Under the pieces are notes generated by a model. The model ran no database searches. It was not told the origin of the DNA and saw only the letters and a list, made by a program, of their open reading frames with translations. DNA of 64,000 nucleotides, taken from positions 20,384 to 84,383 of the forward strand of contig VZSE01005027.1 of the NCBI GenBank assembly GCA_013398275.1, written 5' to 3'. The stretch is from Promerops cafer (taxonomy: Eukaryota > Chordata > Aves > Passeriformes > Nectariniidae). The position numbers and the translations under genes were made by a program. Below are positions 49,116 through 63,800 of this stretch, in pieces. Positions within the stretch are counted from its first letter, which is position 1, and each line of letters starts with the position of its first letter.

Positions 49116-52100
49116 GCCCTGTGAACTTCCTAGTCAACACTAGAGACAGATATCTTCTGAAAACAAAGATGTTTTCCATCTAAGTTCTTGGCTTTTATAG
49201 TCTATGAAAACAAAATCCTATTTTATTTTTTCATATCTAGTAATGGTCAGCAGCATTTCTTTTTGCTGCTTCTGAACTTTTATTCTATGACAAATTGTCA
49301 AAATTTTTTTCCCTTCACATCTCCTTAACCCTAGTGCCATCTGAACCAAAGTATTAACACAATTCCTTTCTAATCCTGCACAGAACTCTTCTGCCTATGT
49401 ATGAAAGGTGTTTGCTTTACTGCATGCCCTACCTATTTCTTTTGTTAAATCTGAGTAAATTGATTCCAGCATAACTTTAACCCTTGCATTACACTTTCAT
49501 TGACACTAAAGACTTTAAACTGCAAGCAACACTTCTCATCTGTCACAGTTAATGAAACAATGCATTGTACTTTTATGGGCCAGAACACTATTTAATCACT
49601 CCAGAAAACAGTAAATATAAACACCTTTATTAATTTTGAAGGCAAGACATTTAATTCATCTTTGAGTCACATCTGAGATTTATGGTTTTCAAAATATTAA
49701 ATAAAACTAAACAAAACATACAACACCTCAGCAGCTAATTTACTGATTTCATTACAGTAAGTCAGAGGGAAAAGTGAAAACAGCTAAAGTATAATTGATA
49801 TATCCTAGCTCTTACAGCCCAGGAGGTATGCAAAGCAGATGGGGATTCAAGGAGATAACCAAAAAAATTAAAGGAGAATGTGCCAAGATAATTCAATTGA
49901 AAGGTGCATAAGTGCATATATATCTATATACAACCTACATTTGCCTTCTTTATGTGAAGGCTTTGAAACTGAATTGAAATTTGTGTTGAATTTAAATTTA
50001 GTGAAAGAGGAGAAATATTTCCATCTCTTTGAGGGATGGAACAGGGGAGACAGGAACATCTAATTTTTATCCACTCTTTGGCTGGCAGAAGAATGTAAAC
50101 TTATTGATTACAATCAAAACAGAAAAAAAAAAATCATTCTCTTTGCTCAGCTCCATTAGTGACATTTCCAATCCAACTGGCAGAGTGGCAGATAATACTA
50201 AGGCATTTGTTATAAGCAGTTTTTAAATAAATTGCTAGGTTTTAGATCTCTAATAGGTCTTTAAGCACTACCTGAAACATTCCTGTAGTAATAAGGGGGA
50301 TTACATACCAGTGTTCTAATTTTGCACCACTTTTATATGGCAATGACTCCACTAACTCAACTGCCATATTTAGAGAGGATATATTCAAAGGTGGTTTTCC
50401 TGGAGAAAAAAGATATACTAAATATCATCCCAAATTCTGTCAGGAGTGTTTAATTTATAACAGTAAATGTAGTACGCATTTGCCTTTTTCTGTCTAAATT
50501 CTAAACTAATGGCATTTCTTAACACTTTGGCTCTCAATAGATGTCCTTCTGGACATAGCTCCTTCATGCAGTAGTAAGTTGCATTTTACTGAAAACACTA
50601 GCTCTTACATCTGGTAGGGAAACTGCACTTACTAAGAGCAATTCACCTTAGTTAACATGAGCCAGAGCAAAGATGTATAACATACAGGTTATTTGAACAA
50701 ACTGGGCTCATTTTGGCAAAAGTGAATTAAGGAACACTCATGTTTTCCTCCCCCAGGAACTGAGGAATCAGTGAACTACTTGAAAACAATACTTAAAAGC
50801 AGATGGAGAGAAATTATTGGAAGTAATGTCTTCTACCACTACCAGTGTAGCATCCTATGCAGATGCCTACAGCCTTAAGTGAGACTTTTCAAAGAAGCAT
50901 AAGTGAGCTGGCCATCTGCTGCCCTGTACAGTCCCTTGACTATTCCTCAACAATAACTGCTCAACATGCTCAGCGTCACAGTGGAGGTGGCAAATCATTG
51001 TCCTAAGAGCCAAAATGGGAGACATCTCTCCATAATACTGAACTAATGAAGAGAGAAGAGAAATTGAAATGCTTAAGGAACTGAAATGATCTTAAGGGAT
51101 TTTAATTACACCAGTAAAACTGAAGTATTATGTTAAGATTGTACACTGTAATCTCTTTTCATTTCAATTGTGCTGCACTTTCAATACTGCCTTCAGTGTG
51201 CCATGATTGTTCAAAGCAGAAAAAGATTTGTATAATTATCACAAACTTTGTTTAGACAAGCCAGTAAGGCAACTTTTACATAATATAACACTGCACAATA
51301 AGTACACCCTAAACAAAAGCATTCTCCCTGATAAGCATGTGTGAAGATGTGTGCATGTCTACAGATCAGACAGCAATATTTGCAAAGTTGGATATTTAAA
51401 CTTAAATTTAAGCTCCTGAGAAAGAAGCTACATTTTAAAAAGAGCCTACCTTGTATTCCTTGACAATTATTAAAGTTAGGCTTTTAAGTAACGTAGGTAA
51501 CTGAATCTGATGTTCAGATTCATAATTTTGAACATATTCAGGCAGGTAAAGGTGCAAATGTGCAGTTTGTGAATTTTTCTTGTGGATTGTCCAAATCTAA
51601 AGGTTTGTAAAAAAATCTAATTTTGAGTCATAATCACATGCCAGACATGCAATTAAGTCCTGCATTTAATCACTTGATGGAGCAAGTTTCCTCAGGAGCA
51701 AGATGATCCTGGACCCTAGATGAAAACTGAAACTAGTTGGATAATATGATCACTTAAAATCATTCTGCAGGAAAAAAAAAAAAAAGGATAATTTGTAGTA
51801 GAAAAACCGAAGACCTGGTAATAGGGTACTTGACCCTCAGTGGCAGTGTATAAAAAATAGTGTTGAGATTACATAGTTGTGTAAGCAAGGATCATTCATT
51901 TGTATTAATATAGTTTTATTCTAATTTGTTGTTGGTATATTTTATATATCTTCTCCAAAAAAATTCAGTAGGCAATAGAAATATTTGAGTGTAAAAGATA
52001 AGTGTTTAACAGAAGAAATGTAACTTCATATTTGTAACTCCCTATTCAGCTGATAGGAGATTGCTCCCATTGTTCATGAAAGATTGATACCAAATTTATA

Positions 52101-55100
52101 TCAGTCTCAATTTTCATGAAAAATTGAATACCTAGTTTATTGATTTTTACAGTTTTAAAAGAAAAGCTGCTTCAGTTCTCTGTGGAAAGATACAAGTGAT
52201 GGCAAATGTCATGACTTTTAGAGACTTGGTTTGAATAATATTACATTAGTCTGATGGGAATCCCACTTCTAAGACTGGGGTAAAAGTTATTGTGAGACAT
52301 GTCATTTATGCTGTAATAATATCCCCAATATACTTATAACACCATAAATACTTTGAAAAGGGGAGGAATTTCCATCAGCAAAAAAAACATGAAAAAGCTT
52401 TGCCTACTCAGAGGAAGATAAATGTCAATTTCCCCTCTTTACCTGGCCTTTTCAAAAGGTTGCCATTAAAGGGAGATGTGCATACCTTGTGCACATCAAT
52501 GCCAACCCCCAGAAGCGGTGATTGAAATCACAGATAAGGAAAACTTTACGGTGTGCAAGCTTAAAATGAGGGTCTCTACACCCCCTGCTCGCCTTGTGTA
52601 GCCTTCAGCTGGCTGCCAAGGTGGGAAGGGAAAGAGCATGGAGGTGGCTTTGCTCTGCGTTCCTGGAGCCTGTCATCTTAGGCAAGTTGCTTCTACTCTT
52701 TTGCCTGTTACCCTCTAGAGTCACAAGGGTGATTTAGATGCTTCTTCTTTCTCCCTTTGCTCTTCTGTTTGAAAATATCAGAATATTTAGGTTGGCAGCA
52801 CTACCTTTTGCAGTTTGATCTGGAAATATCCCAGTACTAATGCTGTATTTGAAACTGTCCATTCCTTTAGACAAGTGATTAAACAAGACTCTATTTTTAT
52901 TAAAAAGAGGAGAAAGGCAACAACAGACCTATAGATTTCTTGTCTTGGTGTTGTGTCCTGGAGGAATTTCAGATGCTCTGAAAATAAAGGCAAATACCTC
53001 CAGGCTCTTCTTTTGCTTTCTTGCTTGCTTTAATCCCAATAAATGTCTGAAGAGCTTGACTTACAAGTTTTAAACATTTAAAATAAGTCATTTGGATAAA
53101 CATTTGTACAGAACATGGAGAAAGGATAGCAAAAACGTAAATCAATAGACAGTCAAGTTGTAATACTTAGCAAGATACTATGAGATAAAAAAGTTTTCAG
53201 TGACTTTTCACTGCAGTGGCCACAGAAGGAATCCCTGCAACATTTATCAAACCCAAAGGCAGGATGAAGAATAGGATAAAACATGCCTATTTCATTCCTA
53301 CTGAAAGATGGAATTGGAAAATCTATGACCTCTTGCACTATCTGGTCAAAAAGTGGGCACAGAGGACACAGCCCATACACAGTAGAAGAAATCTGCACAT
53401 CTTTCATGTTCCAAATGTTCCTGGAGGCCCAAGGAAGGATTATTATAAACAGGATGCAAAGATGCTCATGAAAGCAAAGATAAATAGAAAAGGATATGGA
53501 GTTGATATGGTTACAGTGTTTTCAAATCTAGTGGTTAATTTAAGCACCTCAGATTAAAGCACTTTTGTTCTGTGTCTGTATAGTTGTTGAACACAAATGT
53601 GCATTGACACTGCAACCCAAGTTGATTCCTTTCATATTTCTTGCATGTCCCTCTCACCTATAGATGCACCAAAGCTCTCTCTGCCTGTTGTAGCCCTGCT
53701 TCTGGAAATAGGAAAGTACACAAGCAAGCATTGACACTGTCTGAGTGAGCCAGTATGGGTGCAGGTTTAGTCCAACCATTATCTTGGCAAGTGCCCTGAG
53801 CACTAGAGCTTTTAAGAAATTAATGCTACCATTGTGCCACAAACTTCCTAGAAGATATGACTTGGCTGACTCATTTCTATGTCTAAATTCACCCTTTAGT
53901 GTCACATAGAGCTCTTCATGTTTCTATAGTCCCTACTGGATCCTGTACAGTCCTTTTTTCATTCCTGTTGTTTGAAAAAACATTTGTGATTAGAAAATTA
54001 CAAGTATTCCAGCTTTTACTCTGATATTTATATATGTATGTGTTCATTTTTAAATTTTAAATAGCCCTTTCCCAGGTTTCTACTCTTCCCATAACATGGA
54101 TTCTTCATTGTCCATATTATTCTGATAGCCCTTTTTTGTTTCCTTTTCAGTTTAAGATACATTTCTGTGAATACAAATGACTAGAGCTATGTAAAATATT
54201 GTGCCCTGGCTCATACTGGTGCCTTGCATAATGTAGAAGGCAGGATCACTTCCTTGTATTCACTGAAAATGGTGGAGACTGGAGTTGTTTTTTCCTCTTT
54301 TTCCTGCTGTGTCACACTGGCAAGCTTCCTGTCATCCTTTGGTTGGCTATTTTATTCTGTTTCATATTGCTTCTCTTTCACCTCTAGCTGACAAAACTCT
54401 GCTCATTAGAAAATGCTTTCATCAACAGTTACTAGTACTATGCAAATCCATTGCTGTGGCTCTATCTCAGAGGTGTCAGAGGTCAGGCTTCCTGTGTAGT
54501 TAGTCTTGCGCAGTATCTTAATTTAACAGTCAGCTAGAATCTCACTCACCTTGTTCTCTCACTGATGACAACACTGTGCAGTATCAGTCCCTAAGACTGA
54601 TGGCTAAGAAGCGTCACTGATGATAATTGCATCTTGGGGACGTCCTTTTCAGTGTGTGCACATTTTGGCTTTCTGCTTAGTTTTTGATTTACTGAACTTC
54701 CAGTTCATATACTAATACCCTTCCTGAGTTCCTTAAACAGTAAATTCCTGTGTAGTAAAGTACTGGATGATTTACCATAATCTGTACTCTTGGAAACATG
54801 GCACTTACTCTTATCTTACTGTAAAGTTATCTTGTTGAATGTAAATTGCGTCAGTGTAACTTAGTATGCACCTCTGTTAAAGAAAACCCCATTACAGTTT
54901 AGCTCTCTTTCCATTGGCCTTCACAGCTTTTTGACTTTGAAAATCCATGCTAATGGCTCCTGTAGGAGTGACCAAACTGATGGGAATGCAGCCACCTAGA
55001 TCACTTCACCAATTCCTCCCCAGAAAACTCTCTGTAATTAGATATGCTATCTCTAGTCCAAGGCCAGGTTTTGTCATCTTTCCACCACATATTTCCAAAC

Positions 55101-55900
55101 TGATAAAACCATTAAAAATGTCTGCTACTGAACTTGCATTTCTATGTTTAATTCTTCTAGTGTTTTAGCTGGTCCCTTTTTCCCTCCGTCTCCTTCTTCG
55201 TTTCTTTCACCACAGTCCACAGCCCAAACTCTGCTGTTACTTTGAATATGGTAATGGAAATACCATTCCTACTTTCACTCCTGATTAGATACCCTGTTAT
55301 TACCCTCATGATCTTAATCTCTACTGAGAACTAAAGTATCAATTTAGTATGTAGGAGATCCCCTTTTTCACCTTTAACCATCTTCTCAGCCTCTTTTTTA
55401 CCTTGTGCCTCTCTTGTATAGCAGATGAGTACATCATTAGTATTTGCGTTTGTTTTCCTTCCAAGGTAAAGCTTAACTATACTAACTGATTTTTTTTTTC
55501 CTAATCTACAAAATAGAGCCCTCTTATTTTATCATTCTCTCTTTGTGGTCCAATTCTATTTGTCCTTTTAATATCCTGTCTGAGGTTTTCATTTATTTTA
55601 GTAGGTCTGTAGCCCATTCCTAACAATCTTTTTCTCCTTATTTTTAAGTCTGTCTGTGGGTACTAGTGGTGGTTATGTACTTCTGATTCTACTAAAAACC
55701 ATAAGCTGTTCTTCCTTGTAAATCTACCACTTTCTCAAAACTTCCACCTGCTGTGCTGAAACTCTGTTTTCTATGTCATATATAACCCAAAGAGATTTGA
55801 TTCAGCTGCTTCAGTCCAGTGTTATCTTTTGGAAAAAGATCTTTTATAAGGTACACATTGCTTTCCAAAATAAGTTCAGTATGAAATTGTATTAGCTCAT
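49116..55900. other. Non-coding, about 6.8 kb with no gene recognised
   Basis: AT-rich; A-run at 51772-51785 and T-run at 55491-55500. A 113-codon frame at 53216-53557 has no recognisable domain and I treat it as chance. Confidence 0.55.
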
Positions 55901-56188
55901 TGTGGTGGGTTGACTTCAGCCAGCAGCTAAACATCCACGCCCTCACCATTTTGAATGGTATGGAATATGCCTTTGGCCATTTTAGGTCAGTTGCGTTGGC
56001 TGTATCCCCTCCCAGCTTCTTGTCCTACTCACTTGTGCATGCAGAGCATGGAAAAAAACCCTTGACACTGTGCAAAGGCTGCAAGCAATAGACAGAACAT
56101 TGGTGTGTTATGTTGGTGTAGACACCAAGCCAAAACAGCACCTCATGGGCTCTTACGAAGAAAATTAACTCTATCCCAGCTAGAACCA
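55901..56188 (+). mobile_element. ERVL-like LTR, internally shortened
   Basis: It opens TGTGGTGGGTTGAC and closes with AAAATTAACTCTATCCCAGC, both familiar from a common avian ERVL-type LTR, with the TGGTATGGAATATGCCTTTGG segment between. It is shorter than intact copies as I recall them, so internal deletions are likely. No clear target duplication is visible. Confidence 0.65.
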
Positions 56189-57206
56189 TTATAGTAATTC
56201 AGTAACAAAGAAATCAATCAGCCATCACATTCAAAATTTGTGATCATAGCATGTTCATGACTTTTCAGAATTTCCATATCCCAGATCTATCTATTTTGTG
56301 ATACTCATTACCATTGTTTTTGTAAGTTATATATTCTGTATGGATAAATAAGAAGAATAGAAAGAAGTAAAATCCTAAATGCCCCAAATTCTAAGGCAAA
56401 TGTTAAAAATTATTATCTGGAGATTTTTTAATATGTCAGTTTTTTAACCCATCTCATGTTGTGGGTCCTGGAATTTTCAGCATATGACATTGCACGGGGG
56501 TCAATTTAGCCCTGCATCATTTCACGTTTTATTTTCTTTTACTGCAATCTGGACAAGACTACCCTATTGGACAGAAGCTCCTTTTGATTCTTCAACAAGA
56601 AGTAATATTGGACATAATGTGATCATGGTGACATGCCTTTCCCTTACGAGCCAAGGCAGATGTGCTTTGCAACATTATGCTAAAAGCTAAAGAGTTCCCT
56701 CAGATGAATATTTAAGCATTAGACAAACAAGTTGTCAGTATTATTTTGGCAGTAAAAAGAAGAAGTAGGAAACCTATCTATAATAACAAACTTGGCAGTA
56801 ACAACTATGTTAAGAAATGCATCTTGTTACAACTAAGAAGGACAGGGCATGTCACTCATTTTACACCATAATTTAAAAACCTTTTCCTTTGTATCCATCT
56901 AAGTCAGCATTGTGTATGCTGATTCATAAAAGTTTCTTCTGTGTTATGAGTTTTTATCTTGATTTCCCTTTGTGATATATAATGTTGTCCTTCTTTTTTC
57001 AAGGACATTACTCATATCTTGAAGGCCAAGGTTACCTGTGCCATCTGGATGATCAGAATTATTGGTAAATTTCCGTGATCTTCTGATGTTCAGGACCCTG
57101 CACATGCTCCTAAATTGTGTAGGAGCAAGAAAATTCACTATCATTTTTCTACTTGAACCATTTCTGTAATGGTTGAAGAGATGCCTTTGTTATATTTTTA
57201 TTCATG
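56189..57206. other. Non-coding, nothing recognised
   Basis: No exon or repeat recognised. Confidence 0.6.
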
Positions 57207-57526
57207 AGTCATAGAATCATTAATGCTGGAAAAGACCTTCAAGATCATAGTTTCCAACCTTTGGCCAAACACTAAACGTCAATGTCAGTTAAACCATAGC
57301 ACTCAGTGCCACATCCAATCATTTCTTGAGCACTTCCAGGGATGGTGACTCCATCACGTGCCTGGTCAGCCTGTTTCAATGCTTGGCAACCGTTTCACTA
57401 AAGAAGTTCTTTGCAATGTCTAATCTGAAGGTTCCCTGGAGCATTTTGAGGCCATTTCCTCTTGTTCTGTCACTAGCTGACTGGGAGAAGAGGACAACCC
57501 CCAGCCAGGGGCCCTGTCGACCTTTA
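57207..57526 (-). mobile_element. CR1 LINE 3'-end fragment
   Basis: It begins GTCATAGAATCATTAATG on the + strand (reverse of the CR1 terminal repeat), then GCTGGAAAAGACCTTCAAGA, a CTTCCAGGGATGGTGACTCC segment and CCTCTTGTTCTGTCACTAGC in minus-strand CR1 order. It is 5'-truncated and diverged. Confidence 0.88.
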
Positions 57527-59080
57527 AATTATCATTAAATTCTATCATTATTTGTAAAGTTGAAATTCTTAGGAATTTTATAGCTCTCACTGATAATAAT
57601 GTAGAAATTTTCCAGATCTTTATGGCATCCTTTTGTCTCCATCACATGTGCTCACACAAGCACACAGACTTATTCATGTTTCAAATATCCTCAGCAGCAC
57701 TAAACCCAAACAGCAGTGGTGCATATACTGTTTTTTCTAGCTGTTCCTGTAGAAGAAGTAATTCTGAAGAATAGACATGGAGCTCAGAAGAAGACGGTAC
57801 AAGGGCAAATGGTGGAAAGCTGACATAAGCTTGTGAGAAACAAAACCTTAAGACATCTGGTGGGAGTTCTGTGTTCTTTTGTCCTTGATTGCATGAAGTC
57901 TTAATGACACTTGAGAGCTTAATCACATTTCTCTTACTCCAACTCACCCCATTCATTTCAACAAGACTGCTTTGGGATTCATTACTATTCAGTATAAGGA
58001 GTATTACAATCTTTCTGTAATTCAATAACCATTTAGTTACAAACATGCATTTTGAATGATAGCTATGGATATCCTTTTCTAAATTTACACCAAGAATATT
58101 TCATTTCATAGGCATAATTTCATTTCTTTATAATATTATTTTTGACCATATTAATTTGATAATATCCACTAGCAAAGCCATTTATGATGTGGAACTAGTG
58201 GAAAAATAAAGATTGATTTGAATCAATGAGCTATACATTCTTAATGTGTAGTATTACATTTACCTGCTTTGGCAACCTCTTGTCTACTAGTCAGAACCAG
58301 AATCTGAGTTTAAATAAAGACACTGATGTTCTTTCCTACTGGCACAGAAATTGCAAGTCCTGTCCTGCCACTGATTTTGAAGTAGACCTCTCCAATAAAT
58401 ATATTATGTGAAAATCAGTAGCGTATATATAAGAAGAGATATTCTAATAGACTCTGGTCTCATAATTGTAACTTGCCACATGAACTTTTTCTTTGAACTT
58501 CATGCCAGCCTCATTTGATTTACAAGAACAATGAAAAGAAGGTATAATCCATCATAGATGACAGCCATTTGTTTCAAATCAAATTTCTCTAATTTTGGAA
58601 GTAAGCCTAAATGCTGAAATAAATGAAAACAGTGATATTTTTCTTAAAAGTGGTTAAGATTCTGCAAAGCTAATAATTACATGATTTTTTTCAGTTTCTG
58701 GAATACCGATTTCAAAAAAAGATGAGGCCAGATGACTTTATGTAATTCTCAGTGAGAGAATTTACTAAGGTCAAGATATCACAATTGTTTCGCAGCCAGG
58801 TCAGATGTAGAATTATGATAACTTAATGCTCTTTATGTCACTATTTATCTCCTCACTTCAAAGAGCATAACATGCATTAAAATCACAGACAATCTGTCTG
58901 AATAAATAATTCATCATGCAGCCATGCATTCTGAAAAAATTACAACTCCTTTAGAGTTTCCTAGCTATGATTTTGTGTTGTCATTTATTAATACTTTGCT
59001 TCTAGGGTAATCCATATGCAAATGAAACAATAAACAACCTTGTATTCCACGGGAACATATTAAAGTAAATCCTCAGAGAG
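57527..59080. other. Non-coding, nothing recognised
   Basis: AT-rich, without identifiable exon or repeat. Confidence 0.6.
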
Positions 59081-59731
59081 TCATGTTCTACCACTTAAGA
59101 AAACAGCCCTGAGTCAGCATTCCCCTCACCTCCCCTTCCTTGCTCATGCTGGCAGGAAATGAAAACAATTTCAGCATATTATACAAAATGTGTAGAATTT
59201 ATGTGATTATTTCAGTCTTGCTGTATATCAGCCATGAAAGTGTATTGATAGCATCACCAGACATTTCCTAAATTATTCAAAAATTATCAGCTGTTTTCCC
59301 CACTTTCAATCTGAGGAGACATTAGACTAGGCTTGAAAAAAAAAAAAAGGACTGCACTTTCCCACTTTCCAGAAAACAGGGTTTGTCGGGTTTGGTTCTT
59401 TGAGANTCATGTTCTACCACTTAAGAAAACAGCCCTGAGTCAGCATTCCCCTCACCTCCCCTTCCTTGCTCATGCTGGCAGGAAATGAAAACAATTTCAG
59501 CATATTATACAAAATGTGTAGAATTTATGTGATTATTTCAGTCTTGCTGTATATCAGCCATGAAAGTGTATTGATAGCATCACCAGACATTTCCTAAATT
59601 ATTCAAAAATTATCAGCTGTCTTCCCCACTTTCAATCTGAGGAGACATTAGACTAGGCTTGAAAAAAAAAAAAAGGACTGCACTTTCCCACTTTCCAGAA
59701 AAACAGGTTTGTCTGGTTTGGTTCTCTGAGA
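59081..59731. repeat. 325-bp direct duplication joined by a single N
   Basis: 59081-59405 is repeated at 59407-59731 with only a handful of differences, including equal-length 13-base A runs. The single N at 59406 sits exactly at the junction. It is most simply explained as an unmerged overlap between contig ends or haplotypes, not a biological tandem duplication. Confidence 0.93.
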
Positions 59732-60200
59732 GTTCCCCATTAGGTTAACTTACATGCTCCCTTATGTTGCTTTTTTGCTTTTCTACAAAAGAGTATCTTC
59801 TGTATCCCAGAAGGCAGGAGAGTAAAGCAGATAGCATCTTCTTTTGACTCAATGGCCAAAATCGAGAGGCAACATATGTGAGATGTGAGATCTGTATCAG
59901 TGAGTGGATGCAAGGCTTAGGGATTCTTACCCAGCCCAAGCAAGTTTAAACTAGTTTAATTTAAATGCTGAGTGTGTCAGAAGAAGGTGCTATATCAGGT
60001 AAGATTCCCTGGGATTAACTGAGGCCTGATCCAAAATTCAAAGGCTTTGAAGCAGATCTTGGATTCTCACCTGAATCTAGTGATGTGGTTAACTGCCAAA
60101 ACTGGTATGCTGTCATTGCTGGGTGATATTTTAAGACGTGGTCAAGTAAACAGCTTAATTTCTAGAAGTGTTCGGTACTTGTTGCCCCGATGTCTTAGTG
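59732..60200. other. Non-coding, nothing recognised
   Basis: No exon or repeat recognised before the hexamer array. Confidence 0.6.
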
Positions 60201-60880
60201 AATAAATATAAATATAAATATAAATATAAATATAAATATAAATATAAATATAAATATAAATATAAATATAAATATAAATATAAATATAAATATAAATATA
60301 AATATAAATATAAATATAAATATAAATATAAATATAAATATAAATATAAATATAAATATAAATATAAATATAAATATAAATATAAATATAAATATAAATA
60401 TAAATATAAATATAAATATAAATATAAATATAAATATAAATATAAATATAAATATAAATATAAATATAAATATAAATATAAATATAAATATAAATATAAA
60501 TATAAATATAAATATAAATATAAATATAAATATAAATATAAATATAAATATAAATATAAATATAAATATAAATATAAATATAAATATAAATATAAATATA
60601 AATATAAATATAAATATAAATATAAATATAAATATAAATATAAATATAAATATAAATATAAATATAAATATAAATATAAATATAAATATAAATATAAATA
60701 TAAATATAAATATAAATATAAATATAAATATAAATATAAATATAAATATAAATATAAATATAAATATAAATATAAATATAAATATAAATATAAATATAAA
60801 TATAAATATAAATATAAATAAATATATATATGTAAATATAATTGTGTGTGGGTGTGTGGGTGTGTGGGTGTGTGTGTGCT
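60201..60880. repeat. Hexanucleotide array (ATAAAT)n, about 103 copies, then (TG)n-rich tail
   Basis: A perfect ATAAAT unit runs 60201-60820, followed by a short TATATA stretch and an imperfect TGTGTGGG tract to about 60880. Because the unit is a multiple of three, several frames stay open and give false YKYK, IYIY and LYLY proteins. Confidence 0.98.
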
Positions 60881-63800
60881 GTTACAGCTTGGCACTCAAG
60901 CTTTAAAATATCACTCACACTGCATACTATGTTCTGCTAAAAACCAGCAGTGCTTAAGTATATGAATGACTTTTACACAAAAGATTTATAGTTGCAATAA
61001 CCCATTCAAAATTTTTTCTCTTCTATTTTTGCATATTCCTCTCGCTGTGCCACTATTTGTTTTGGAGGTTAAAGATTTTTAAGTACAAGTGAAGACTAGC
61101 ATGGATGACAGAACTTACAGCTTTCCTCATGTCTCTACCAAGATATCACATTCTTGTGATAACAGTCAAGTTCCTCTGTCCATGTTATCTGGAGCAGTTC
61201 CTAAGATTTTCAACAAGGTTGCCTATTAGAAGGAATTGTGACATTTTGTTTATGTGTGTGATACAAGACCTGCTGACTAGGAGTTGCTGAAACCACCACC
61301 TAATTTCCTGATATTTAAACATTAACTTACCATACTTAGCATTTTTGTCAGCAAGCTGAAGAATTAATGAATTGATTGATCAACTGACTGATTGATTGCG
61401 TGTTTACATCCTGCTTAGTGATTATTTTCAGCCATAACTGTTCAACCTGTTAGGGGGTCAAAGCTGCTTTTAATTTACAAGGATGTCAAGACACTTGTAG
61501 ACAAAGTGCTCAGGTAAAACTGGCCGTGCTCACCTTGAGTGATCCACTTGTACTCTCTCAGACCTCCTAGGTATAGTGATTAATGCACAGGCTGTGTGGA
61601 AAAAAAGAAAAGGCATAGTAGGACAGAAATAGGGAAAATAATGAAGAAAAGTGCTGGCAGAAACAAAAGTGAGAATGAAAAACTCTGGAACCTGACTTGC
61701 GCTCTGCATAAAAAACATTTTTACCCTTTATTGCGCCTATGAAAATGCAAGAGGATGGCAACAATGCTACATGGTGAAGGGGTAGTGCTCATGAAATAGA
61801 AGGTGGTCTTTGGGGGAACAGATAGGACTACCAAAGTATATGTAAGAGTAGAGCATTTCCCATATCACTTGATGCTGAGCTCTCAGTACTGATGGTCTAT
61901 ACACATTCAAATCACGTAACATATGGCATATATTATACTGATGATGCAGAAAAATAGAGTCTGCCACTGAAAGAGTTCTTTCTCAATCATTTGCTCTGTG
62001 GCACTCTGCCAGTGGCCTGATTGCTGACCAAACCCCACTATCCCTAAGGATATTTTCAATATTGATGCCTTCTTCTCCAGGATGAAAGTAGCAAACACAT
62101 ACATTCATTTCTACTGTTTTGTTGTTTGGTTTTTTTTCTCTCTCTTTCTAGGCCACATGTAACTCTGTTTTTTTCTCTCTTAGCAATTCTGCAATGAGAA
62201 GAACTTTTAAGCCTTATTTTTAACACATCGATCCTCAAAATATCCTCATCTCTCACCACATATTAGTAAGAATTGCTTGATTTTGCAAGTTTTCACATCT
62301 GAAAACGTCACCTCCAGTTCCTTCCATGTTTTGCTTATTTCAGTATAAATTACACAACTTTCTCTACAATGCATGGGTATCTTCCCCACAATTTTCCTAT
62401 TCCATTTTCACTTTTCTGCAGTTTTTTGGTAGCTCTTATGATTGCCCACAGGGACTCATCACAGACACAACTACATTCTGGAGCAAATTGAGATCACAGC
62501 ATTGCATTCACAACACTAGAGGTTGCTAAAGCCTGTGTTTGTTCATTGAGTTTTCTCAAGTGAAACAACATGATAGATCTTACTGAAATGAAGTTGTGAA
62601 AGGAAAATTCCTCCTACTCTCATACGTCAAGTAGCACAAGATAATTCATTCTCTGAGTTCTCTATCTCCTTGACTGTTAACAAAAGGCACAAGAAAAGAT
62701 CCTGTTCCAGTGCATAAAAGGCACCTATATAGGATATCTGGGATACAGAAAATCAAGGATAATTGCAGCATCAAGGATTTAATCTTTAGGGTCTATTTAC
62801 ACTTTGTCAGACATGAAAGCTTCTAGATTAAGAATAGTTGTTTGCCTTGTTTCAAAATACATGTTATAAGAGCTTTGCCAAAAAAAGAAAAAAAGGCAAA
62901 TCCAAATTTTTAAAAGAAATGTGAGGTAAATTAATTTTTTTTGTAAGAACAGATACACACACTGTATACATGAGATTGCGCCCCATGTCAGGCACATGAT
63001 ACTTCTCTGGATAACTTTTTGAATCTTATATTGTAGGCTTTTCATTGGGCTGAAGAGTAGGTACTCCATAAACCAAGCTATTTAGTGGTGATTTAAGTAT
63101 GTCGACTACTCTCATACATGCAAGACCTTAGCTAAAAAAAGGCAGTCAATCATTTCCTATTACTGTTCTTAGCAAAATCAGTACTAATAGGTTGCCTGGC
63201 AAAGGGAGACTGTACTGAAGCACTAGCCATGACTATAGTAATCAGTTTTTACAGAAACCTAACTGGAATAGTATTGCTTTTTAGCATCTCAGCTTCTGGA
63301 GTCATGTTATTAGGCAAGGAACTCATATTATTTTCTTTTGACGAAAAGACTGCTTATCCAAAAAAATTGTTATTTGACACATACCTGCCATGGCCCCCCA
63401 AATGAAAAACAAATAGAGAGATGCCCAGACAGGTTATTTTTAGTAACTGCATGGTTTCATATGCTTAATTTATAAGTAGTGAACACTTGGGACCACCAAT
63501 CTGTGAATAGTCTTTGGAGGAATTGCTTGGGCCTTTTTCCAACCTCTCTTCCTGACAGGAATTTCTATGAGGGGGATAGGGAGTTTATAGTGAACATGCC
63601 CTGACATCTGGGCTGGAGAAACTAACAGACCACCTTTGTTCTCAGCAGTTCCAGTGGTTTCCAGTGCAGTCCAACGTCCCTTAGAATACTCTTGTTTCAG
63701 GAAGGGAAAGCAAAGCCATTAGAAGAGATCCTGAATATGATAGCAAAAGCTATCCTCTACTTCCAGGAGGGTATACACAGGGGAATGGAAGAGCCAGCTG

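Noticed and set aside
53216..53557. 113-codon plus-strand frame
   Set aside because: No recognisable domain, no neighbouring exon signals, and a length that can occur by chance in 64 kb.
60142..60918. Open frames of 217-258 codons (IYIY, LYLY, KYKY)
   Set aside because: They are translations of the ATAAAT hexamer array; no normal protein content.
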